From Steromphala cineraria (Eukaryota > Mollusca > Gastropoda > Trochida > Trochidae), in assembly GCA_916613615.1 (NCBI GenBank), contig OU744731.1, positions 50,754,645 to 50,818,644 of the forward strand: a DNA stretch of 64,000 nucleotides, in the 5' to 3' direction. Positions 9,964 through 21,900 of this stretch are shown in pieces. Numbering within the stretch: the stretch's first letter is position 1; every line of letters starts with the position of its first letter. Both the position numbers and the translations under genes were made by a program. The notes beneath the pieces are model-generated. The model was not told where the DNA came from and made no database searches. It saw only the letters and a list, made by a program, of their open reading frames with translations.

Positions 9964-12900
9964 TGCAGGTATGAGCGGCAGCCAGGTGGAGAAGCTGGCT
10001 GAGTACAGCAGTGTGTGTGTGTGTGTGCTGCAGGTATGAGCGGCAGCCAGGTGGAGAAGCTAGCTGAGTACAGCAGTGTGTGTGTGTGTGTGTGTGCTGC
10101 AGGTATGAGCGGCAGCCAGGTGGAGAAGCTAGCTGAGTACAGCAGTGTGTGTGTGTGTGTGCTGCAGGTATGAGCGGCAGCCAGGTGGAGAAGCTAGCTG
10201 AGTACAGCAATGTGTGTGTGTGTGTGCTGCAGGTATGAGCGGCAGCCAGGTGGAGAAGCTAGCTGAGTACAGCAGTGTGTGTGTGTGTGTGCTGCAGGTA
10301 TGAGCGGCAGCCAGGTGGAGAAGCTAGCTGAGTACAGCAGTGTGTGTGTGTGTGTGTGTGCTGCAGGTATGAGCGGCAGCCAGGTGGAGAAGCTAGCTGA
10401 GTACAGCAGTGTGTGTGTGTGTGTGCTGCAGGTATGAGCGGCAGCCAGGTGGAGAAGCTGCTGGGGGAGCATGATGCAGAGATGGAGGACCTCGTGAGGA
10501 GACAGAAGCGCGCTCGGGACAACCAGCAGAACAAGCTACAGGAAGACCTGCTCCGCAGACAACAGGAGTGGGCACAGCGCAAAGCTGCTGAGAAGCGGGA
10601 ACAAGAGGAACTACGCGAACACGAGGCCAAAGTAGTCAAGTATGTAATTAGCTCCCATTTACTGTTTGTATCCATGCTTTAACAAAAATATGGTTTCTTT
10701 AGAGAATTTCAAAAAAAGCACAAAGCAGGGCCAACTTGATTTGTGTGATCTTAACATTTTTCAAGGACACAGCAATACTTTTTTTTGGATATTTTTCACT
10801 TTGAAAACCAGTTTGTTACGCTAGTGTTGTCAATGCCAAGTGGTCAGTATTTATAAAAAGATATTTTACAAAAAGGTATAAGACCCAGTAGGTCTTGGGG
10901 ACTTTCAAGTTGTGTTAGTTTTCAAGGCCACAGTGAAGCTTATGTGACTTGAAGTTCAACGGGGATATTGAAATATTTTTAGAGTGTCAGCAATATGTGG
11001 CAAAACACCAATGGAAATATTATCCACCAAAAATTTCTCCCATTTTCATCAACAACTGAAAATTAAACTGGTAAACTATATTAAAGATCAATCGTCATAT
11101 TTTCATGCGGTTCATGATGAAATTTAGCTAGAAAAGAGAAAAGAAATACATCGCTTGGTAGAAAAGTCATGATCAAAACTCTGATATCATATTTACATGT
11201 TTTAAATAACATTAAAATACTTATTTCGACGTCAGCAGCTAGTGCAGTACCCTCTGCGAATTTTCCAAATCATTAAACGAACCCACTTTTGGTGATGTCG
11301 ATCATCATTATGTGTGTAGAATTTACACTGGTCTCAGTTTCCACAATTATGACTGATGGGTTTCAACTTTGGCGGCAACAAGAACCTGATTCTGAGAAAA
11401 AGAAAAGAGAATCTAATCATGTGCGACAAGGACGCCTTTCAAGCGTAAATTTAGGAAACAAAACTGTGATATGGCAACACTTAATTCATCTTCATGCCAG
11501 GGCTGCCGTTTTGATCATTTTGGTAAATTGTCTCCCAATTTTGCTCCGATTTTCTCTAGGTTGGTCACAAAATTTTGCAAAAAATGCAATGCACTCAGTA
11601 AAAAAACTTGAACTTTAGTACATTTTGAATGTGGATCTTTAAGGTTTCAATGGTAATTAAAACACCCTTATGTATATGCTGAAGTGAATGACATGTAGCA
11701 TTCATATGAAACTTTAAGACGTACCTTTCAAACACTATCACCTAATATTTCATCCTCTTAATGCTTTGAATAAGTTTCCAAAATTAAATCTGACTAATTG
11801 ACACACATTATGTCCAACCAAATCACAAAAATGTTGCTCTACTAAACTGATTAGTTTCAAAAAGAAAATTTTCAATAACAGTCAGTATTTCTTGATTAAA
11901 ATTGACCATTTTAAGCACTTTCTGACGAACAGTGAAGAGCTTTAAAAAATCCAAAGACTTTATTTAAATTGTTCATTTTCTCTTCAAGAGAAACTTTGAG
12001 GTCATTTGGCCTGTATAGTTATTTATATTCCAGAACACTGGAGACATTCCTGAAATATCATGGCAGCATTATAGTCTTGTGGAAAACCCTGAAACATTTA
12101 GAATCTAGGCAAATTAAAAATACTGAACACATTGTGCAAGGGAAATAGATTCTCAATTCACAAGTAATTACGATATATTAATATAAATATGAACTCTTGA
12201 ACTTGCAGTAAGCTGATCAACAGTCAGATGTCCATCTCGGAAGCGGAGAGAGATCGCGTCCTGAAAGAGCATGAGAAACAGATGGTGCAGCTGGAGAACA
12301 GGTAGGAACATACATCTAGAAGCAACATAAACAGTCTTATATGACTTAGGAACTGCTATCAACAATCTGACAATACATAAGGATATATGCTTGATGTTCA
12401 ATTAGATTATTGTAACTCCATTAAAGATCCAAGCATTATTACATGTGTTTACTAAGAGCCCTAGCTGTTGATGCATGTGCATGTGACTGTGTGTTGTGTT
12501 GTGTGGGTGCAGCCTGACTCTGAACAAGCTGCGACAGAAGCGCATGTTGGAGGAGAAGCTGGTGGAGAGAAGAGCGCAGCAGCTGCACCGTCTGCAGCAA
12601 AAACAGGACAAGGAGATACAGGTCTGTCGTCTTCTACCGACTCACTCTCATCTCATTCTTCAGTGTCAAACATACAAGTTAGGAGTTTGCATTACATTAT
12701 AATAGGTTAAGTTATTTTTTACAGAGTTACTGCCCTTGTTCTGTGGTTTTGGACAATTTTTATGATATTTTATTTCACCACGAGAACTATTTATTAAAGT
12801 CTTCAACATCAAATAAAACAAAGACTGATGAGTTATGAAGACTAAAAGGAAATTTTATCTATTGTTTTAAAAAAATAAAACAACCTGAAGCATTATTTGT

Positions 12901-15900
12901 AAGGTTATTTAATTGGAAGAGTTGAGTAATAGCAGGTGTTGGATCTAATTCATGGTGTTTGCAGAAGCATAGGCGTGCAGCAGAGAATAACGGGGAGGAG
13001 TCAGATGAGGAGACAGAGAGACAGGAGGTGGCACTCAGGAAGAAGTATGCTGAGCGCCGCATCGCAGTCATGCAGGGCAGTGAGCTGGATCTGGAGCAGG
13101 AGATGGCACAGGTAGCAACAGCATATAGCATCTTAACAGCATCACACACAACATCACACACAGCATTACACACAGCATCACACACAGGATGTAGCATCGC
13201 AAACATAACAGGCAGCAGTGCACAGCATCACGGCATATAGCATCACAGACAACATCATACACTGTATCACACAGCATATAGTATAACAGATAGCATCAAA
13301 CAGTGCATCACATAGGATATAGCATCACAAACGTCATACACAACATATATCATCACAGACACCATCACATACAGCATAACACAAAGCATATAGCATCACT
13401 GACAACATCATTCAGTATCCCAGACAGCATATAGCATCACAGACAGTATCAAACACAGTATATAGCATCAAACACAGCATATAGCATTACACACAGCATT
13501 ACACACAGCACTACACACAGCATCACACACAGCATCACACACAGCTCATCAATCATGGATCAATCGATAACAGGGATCTATCAAAGAAAAGAATATCAGT
13601 CATTAGTCATCAGACAATGCTCTCACATATTGATGTCATGTTGTTGCTTAGGAGATATGCATTCCCATGAGCCAACACAATGTAAATGAACTTCAATTTT
13701 GGTGAAAATACAGCGATTAAATTATGAAAAATACAATGTGTATCTTATCTCACCAAGAAAAAAATTGTAAATTATCCCTGGAACCAGCGCTACATATAAT
13801 GGTATGAACTTTCTACCTCACACCATGAGATAAGCATGACACTTGTCAACAAGAGACAGTATCTAAGTATTAGTTAATATGAGAAATGTCTTGTCCCATC
13901 ATCTTACAGGTTTTTCAGTATTCATGAGAAAATGACTTAAACTATCATTTAATTTAGCACAAGTTCATTATTGCCCACATGTAATTTTGAAAATCCCATC
14001 CACTTTTAGAAGATAAATAGTTGAGTTTGTAAAATTTCCGGGATTCATTGTTATTCAACACCCGCAAATGTAGTTTAAAACCCACGGCGTTAGCAATGAA
14101 TCCCGGAAATTTTACAAACGCAACTATTTATCGATATTGTAACATGACTGTTAGTTATAAGCATTTTAAGAGTGAACTCTATTTTTGTGTAGGGAACTCT
14201 GAGTTGAAAGGATCTAACAACTGATCCATTATTGTTATAGGTGTTCGCTGCTATAAAGAAGAAAGAATTCCCAGTGTTATAGACATTAAAATAGTGTTCT
14301 TATATTGCAAACCAGTTGCACTCATAAAGATGAGATCTTCTGGTTTTCACTGTGATATTTATGAAAGAGAAAACAGTTATATAATTCATAAACTACAGGA
14401 ACAAACCCGACTGAACAAATATCTTAAACTCGCCCAGACCATTGTGACGGTGACGCGATCATTATGACGTCTGACGAACCGTTGGCCTTTGTGAAGTCAT
14501 GCCATGGGAACAGCATTCGAAAGAAACCAGCCGCATGGCACAAGGCGGCAAATTAGGAGAAAGTGAGCCAATTAAGAAAGTTTAGTTACATAAAACTAAA
14601 GCAAATAGAAAAGGATTTTTGGCATCTACGGGATTGCGCATGTTAGAAAATGACAACAACAACAACAGTAAAATGTGAATCGGGCACGAATATTGGGAGA
14701 ATCAGAACATTTTAATGTTGAGGCGGACCAAATAATGTATCCTTTTGCGGTGATTCGCCTCAGCCAATTTGTGGGTGTTCATTGCCATTTAACACTGGGA
14801 AATCCTTCAAATCAACCAATCAGAAACAAGTATTTACCGAAGTCATGTTACAATAAAGCTTAATTGTGATGTGTCAAGTCTTAGTAAGTAGCCAGTGGTC
14901 CTCGGAGTGAGATGAGTGATGTGCATGTGGTGACTCTGTGTACAGATCCAGCAGGAGATGACCAAGGACAGAGCGATGGTGCTGAAGGGCCAGGAGGAGA
15001 CGCTGGGGGCCATGATAGCAGCCATGCAGCTACAGAAGGCCCGGGAGGTGGGTTCACAGACACAGTCCCGTAGAAACTGGTCCTGGGATGTCAAGAACAT
15101 CATTGGGGAGCCAGGAAAACTGTCATTGGGACCTTCTGTCCTTGGTTCATTTGTAGATTAAAAATTTCAATTAAAAATATTACAAAATCTGATTCTGCCT
15201 AAAAAAACCTGCTGTGTTGCTTTAAGGGGATCAAACTTTGTGAGTAAAATTGTTTTTCTCAGTATGATTGCATGAATGATGATTAAATTATATAGTGCCG
15301 GTATATTTATTGATGATACATCATAAGGGTCTTTCCAACCAAACATAAATGGTATAATTAGCAATCCTGACTCTGTCGGGATTGCTTTCAGTTTTGTGTG
15401 GTTCCCACCGCCGCTGCACAATTTCTGGTGGCTTTAACTCTTTTCCACTAAGCTTGCCAGAACTCATATTAATAACTCACTGACTATACCTCGAGGGAAC
15501 TATCTTGACATGTTTACTCTCAAGGTCATGAGTTTAAATTTAAATGATTTAAATCCCCTTGGGAATTCATTGACATGTTCACATTCAAGATCAAAGTTCA
15601 ATATTTCTTAGCAAATGCCCAATTTACAGAGTTTTTGTAAAAGGCGGAACAGAGGAAGGCAGACCCTCAGTTCGGGACTGCTCTGCTTTTGCTGTGTCCG
15701 GCAAACGCTAATCTAGTTGCCTATGAAATATAGAGATATTTTGATGAAGGTACCGGTTGATGTATTGCATGATACAAGTGATTGTTGTTCTGGCTTGTAG
15801 ATGGCCAAGATAGAGGAGCAGCAGAAAGCCATCAACACTCTGAAGGTGAACCTGATGGACGAGCTGACTGACCGCGGAGTCCTCTCCAACCCTGAGTGTG

Positions 15901-18900
15901 AGCGCATCATCCAGAGGCACAAAGAGGTAACACAGTGCCATGAGATAAGACGAGATGAGACGAGATGAGATGAGATGAGATGAGATGAGATGAGATGAGA
16001 TATCAATGTCCTGAAGGCGGCAAGAGGGAGTGTCATAACTAACGTAGTCCTGCACTCCAAGATCTGGAAACTAACTCATAATTTTTGTGCCATATTGTCT
16101 TCCAATTCATACATTTTAGTTGCTTTTAAAATGAAAGTGATTTATTTTGTTCTCTCCTCTTTCAGGGGCAAGAGCATTTGAACAAGAAACTTGATACTCA
16201 GAGAAAGAAACAAGAAAAGGTACTCTTTTCCGTTCTCGAATATTATAATGATTGACTGGACCTTACCAGTTGTCTGCAAACTGTTGTCAATTGACATTAC
16301 AAAGTGTTTTCAACAAATGTTGACCATTACCAAACTTAACCCTCACGACGCTGAATACTTTATATGCTCTACAGAGCACCGTGGCTGAATTTTCTTGTAC
16401 GGTGCCAGCCACTGTTAAATGCTGGTTAGCTCTGCTGGCTGAATTATTTTCTGTGGTGAAGCGCGTACGTTTTTGCAAGACATGGCATATTTACATCGCG
16501 AAAGGGGGGATAAAAAGTTGTAACTTACAATTCTAAGTCGCCAATCTGGTAAATAAATGGCCAATACGTATCCCAAACTTTCAATGGAATTTCTATCACA
16601 CGTGGAACGGTTTCGATATCGAAAGTAAAGTTGTCTTCATTTCGACTGCCATTATTCAATAAATTGTGACGAATTATTTTGAGGAATTCTTTAGAACGAT
16701 TATTACAACAATTTGAAAATTGTCTTTATTCCAAAGCATATGCAAATAATATACGTACATAGAGATAATTTATCGGTCTTTATGGTGATATTTTTTCATT
16801 AGAATACGCCGTCCTGAACGAAAGATATACGTTGCCAAAGAAAGTGAGTGATTTTGCATGAAAATGTTCCGCCGTGCATAGAGTTATAAGCGAAAGAATC
16901 CCCCTGGGGCACTCACGTGGCCCGAGCACGTGCAGGCGAAAGTGTTAGACTCGCTGTAAAATTCACTGTCCCGCATTCGAAAATTTTCTTTATTTCTAGC
17001 TTGATAAATAGGTTACTATTATGGGTACAAATATATATTGGTACAATGTATAGCATGATTTAGAAGAAATGAAATAAGAGTGTAGGGTACCATCAGCTAT
17101 TGAAAACAGACTTTGATAATTACATATTTGTGATATTTGTCGTATCTCGCTACACATTTCTTTTTACATTGCAAATATGCAAACTATATACCAGATTTGA
17201 GATAATTCTTTTGTCTTTACGATGATATAAAAATTATAAGCATACATTGATTGGTTCAGAACACAGAAATGATAAAAGCGGCTTACCCTCAGCTATTAGA
17301 GAACAAAGTCACATCATTTACCATTCCTTTATTTTAGCGTGCAAAAATACAAATTTTATATGGAAACAACAACATTTCTTTTGTCATCATCGTAAAATAA
17401 AAATTATAAAAGCGCTGAGCAGTTTGAAAAATATTGAGCAAGAAAGGAAGGGATGTAATAAAATCGCTGCACAGTTCAACTTGAATACGAACGAAGAAAG
17501 TAACTGTGTGTGCGGCGCTCGCTATGTGAAAAGTTTTCTTTGCATGTGCAATAAATTTACATTGAATAAAAGATCATTCTTTACTCTTTATTCTGATATA
17601 TAAATTGTTAAAATGCGCTAAGTATTTCATGAATTATATAAGCGTGAAATAATGCTACATAACGGGAAAAAATGAAAAACACCCCTTTTTGAGATACTTT
17701 CCGTTTTATTATTTCTTTTAGCGCAATGACATGTTATATATCAACATAATGGCAATTCTTTTTTCTTTTCAATGATAAGTAATGTTATGGGCCGCGCCAA
17801 TTAGTTATTGAGATATCAAGTCTCAAAGTTGCTCTATCAAACTGGCCACTTATCTATGGATATGACAAGTCAAAAGTTGACTTTTTCGCAGAGCTTGCTG
17901 TATCTTTTTTCATCATTGTATAGCTTGTATAACTTATTTATCATATAATGGGCAGTGTTATCTGTGCAATAAACCCATCTTGTAATCATGTTATCAGATC
18001 CCTGATAACAATGCAAATGAGGTCAAAACCCGAACTATTTTCTCAAAACTCCATGCATGTCATGCGAGTCCTAAACCGGTCTCTAAACATTGATAACGCC
18101 GTCGAGAGTTTTCAGGTTTTGTGGGTTTTTTATCGAATAAAACATCGTAAACAAAATCTGTCAAAACTTATCACGCATTCGTATTTTAGAAATAGCTTGG
18201 TTATCGAAGCATTTCAAGTTGTTTTCATTGTGCGTTTAAAAATAAAACGATATGCAGCTAACAATATCGGCTATCGAAAAAATGGGTGCTTCAATTTTCG
18301 TGCATAACATAGGCCTAGATCGCTTTGGTCGTGTCGGTTACCAACTTATCAGCATAAACAAATCATATTCTAGTGATAGTACAGATTATCTAGTAGCGTA
18401 GTTACAAACGCACCGACCTCACCTTCGCAAATAGACGGCGTTTGGTCTAAGGATACTGTCACTGAACTGGCGTGACAACAATGACAATGCAGCTTTTCAA
18501 AATGCAGTAAGAGTTACTTCCCCTGTTGTAGCGACGTTGACAATTGGTTCTTACATATTTTGTGTTATTAAAAAATACAATGTTTACTCGTGCATTGGAA
18601 ATCAGACTGAAAATGTTCATAGATTGAAGGATACGTTTCTATCACTGTGAAAAAAAATCATTTCATGAAGGAATATTTCTAGACTGTTCACAACTGTACA
18701 TCGCCGACAATATGACCTTCACCTTGGTTTATTGTGAAAGCAATTACTCCGCGAAATCTAGGTCAAACATATTTTTAGAAGGTATCATATTTTAGTTTAA
18801 ATCCTTTTATTATAAAATGACATTATATGATAAAGAAATTATTAACCTCGTGTGTTTCCGTATCATTAATATCATATAATAGGAATAAAAATATATGTAT

Positions 18901-21900
18901 TATGCTCGCCAAAGGCTCGCATATTGCATGTATCTTCTTCCCTACTAGGAGCGGTGCAGTGCCAAATCAAAACTAAAATTGATAAGGGTTTTTTGTGTGT
19001 GTTTTTTTTTACGAAGTTCCATTTTTTGGATTAGTAATTTTTCTCAATTCCTCTTTGGGGGTCAAATGCTGTGCAAGAAATGAGTATAATAAAAGTAAAA
19101 AATAATTCAGTTAGTCAGGGATGCACGGTCGGGGGTATTAGTGAGCCACGCTCACTTTTTTGCTTGATTGTTGTTGATTTACCAAGGAACAAGGCAGCTT
19201 GGTAGCTACCGTAGGTCCATTGATCATTTCAATCAAAACGGATTCATGGAAAAATGAATGCTCTTACTTAAGTTTTTGACTTGTCACAATCACATGCATT
19301 TCAAATTATAATCAAATGTTTCATGAAAATTTTACCGACTGTTGTTATCATGAAGATCATCATATATATTCATGCTTATAGTTTTATCTGTAAAACCAAG
19401 TAGAGCGTTGTACCAGTCAAATACTGTTTTTATACTGAAATTTCTACAAAGATGGTACATCAGACCGTATTACCCGAGGTAGAAGCATACAACGTATTTA
19501 TCTTACCGTCACGTCAGAAGAAAAAATATTCATTTCTTTTTGACTGCCGCTAACGGATGAACCATCACCGCTTGAATGACCCCTAAGGTAAACAAAATGG
19601 CGTCATCCAACCCGACTGAAATGTTATGAATCGTGTTACGTAAAACTACTAGCCGGAACATGCTTAAAAACTTTTTGATTTTAATTCAATAGCATGTGCA
19701 AGTAATGCAATGTCGAATTTGTTTCCAAATATAACATAGAATTATGGGAAAACAAATCTATAATTAATAATCACGAAAACAGCTAATTGAACTTATGTAA
19801 ACTCTGCACACCGCGTGCGTCATTTGATAACGTCATGTTTTAAATACTATGCGAAACCTCTACTCGGAGAGGAGCTGTTGCTATGGCAGCGGGGTACATG
19901 AAATTTGTACACCGTGAGAGGTGAGTGTCCCCGGGTACATAAGATAAAACGAGTCGATCGTCAGCCAATCAAATACGAGTATTTTACTGTAAGGTAAGAT
20001 AATTATCATTGTATCAGCCTCCTTTTTTGTACTCACTTAATGGAACTCTTAATGGATTATGTGTTATGAATTCAATTCTTACTTCTTATATCCTGCTTTC
20101 TACTTCTGCAGATTTTCAAAGCTATGACCACTGACTAAGACCTCAGTCATTATTTGTTAAATCTCACCCTTAGTCTATTGAAAGTAATCATCATACATTC
20201 AAATGACCAAATGTTTATCTATAATTTCATTGTTGATACGTAATGGCTGTGCTCACCTTTCCTTGTTTTAACTTAGTAGAATTCAACCAATAATATTTTT
20301 ACTTTTGTAGTCAACAATTAAGAGGATTTTATCAAAACGAAACCAGAGAGAGGAATGTTTCATACAAGCTCAGATGGAGGAGCTTGAGAGAGTAGACAAT
20401 CCAGGCTTTCAGGTGTCTGTCTCATTGATTCTTACCTCACCGTGCTCTTGTTCACAACAGGCATTCGGGTGTCTCATTGATTCTTACCTCACCGTGCTCT
20501 TGTTCACAACAGACACTCAGGTGTCTCATTGATTCTTACTTCACCGTGCTCTTGTTCACAACAGACACTCAGGAGTCTCATTGATTCTTACCTCACCGTG
20601 CTCTTGTTCACAACAGACACTCAGGTGTCTCATTGATTCTTACTTCACTGTGCTCTTGTTCACAACAGACACTCAGGTGTCTCATTGATTCTTACCTCAC
20701 CATGCTCTTGTTCACAACAGACACTCAGGTGTCTCATTGATTCTTACCTCACCGTGCTCTTGTTCACAACAGACACTCAGGAGTCTCATTGATTCTTACC
20801 TCACCGTGCTCTTGTTCACAACAGGCATTCAGGTGTCTCATTGATTCTTACCTCACCATAATCTTGTTCACAACAGGCATTCGGGTGTCTCATTGATTCT
20901 TACCTCACCATAATCTTGTTCACAACAGACACTCATGTGTCTCATTGATTCTTACCTCACCGTGCTCTTGTTCACAACAGACATTCAGGAATCTCATTGA
21001 TTCTTACCTCACCGTGCTCTTGTTCACAACAGGCATTCAGGTGTCTCATTGATTCTTACTTCACTGTGCTCTTGTTCACAACAGGCATTCGGGTGTCTCA
21101 TTGATTCTTACTTCACTGTGCTCCTGTTCACAACAGACACTCAGGTGTCTCATTAATTATTACTTCACCATGCTCTTTGTTCACAACAGGCATTCGGGTG
21201 TCTCATTGATTCTTACCTCACCATAATCTTGTTCACAACAGGCATGCAGGTGTCTCATTGATTGTTACCTCACCGTGCTCTTGTTCACAACAGACACTCA
21301 GGCGTCTCATTGATTCTTACCTCACCATGCTCTTGTTCACAACAGGCATTCTGGTGTCTCATTGATTCTTACCTCACCGTGCTCTTGTTCTATATGTTAT
21401 ATAGAGAGATGAATGCTGTGTACTAATGTGTATGTATGCTCCTCCATTTGTTATATAGAGAGATGAAGGCTATGAACCGATGTGTATGTATGCTCCGCCA
21501 TTTGTTATATAGAGAGATGTATGTTATGAACCGATGTGTGTGTATGCTCCTCCATATGTTATAAAGAGAGATGTATGCTATGTACCGAGTGTATGATGTG
21601 CACCAGTGTGTCTGTACCAATCTGTATGTGTCTGTATGTGCCTGCAGGTAATCCAGGAGAAACTGCGACTGCGGTTGGAGGCGAGAGAGACGTCGCTGCT
21701 ACAGCGGCAGGAGCAGGAGATGCAGACCCTGTTACAGTCCAGCACCTCCTCCACCGCCTCCAAGATACGCCGGGCCCTCCTTGCACACAAACAGATGCTC
21801 CAGCTCGAGGAGTTCAGGTGAGATTAAATACTTCTCTTGTTCATAACACTCTGCTGGTCTGAATACCTCAGATAAAATATCAGTTCCAAATATTAAAATT

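Noticed and set aside
9920..10675. Minus-strand ORFs rich in THTHTH and CRS motifs
   Set aside because: Artefacts of the GT runs and antisense to a verified exon.
11289..11618. 109-codon ORF in intron 4
   Set aside because: No in-frame splice link and composition like the intron around it.
17247..18307. Two ORFs of about 119 codons in intron 10
   Set aside because: They lie in degenerate repeats and the dispersed repeat copy B; no domain or splice support.
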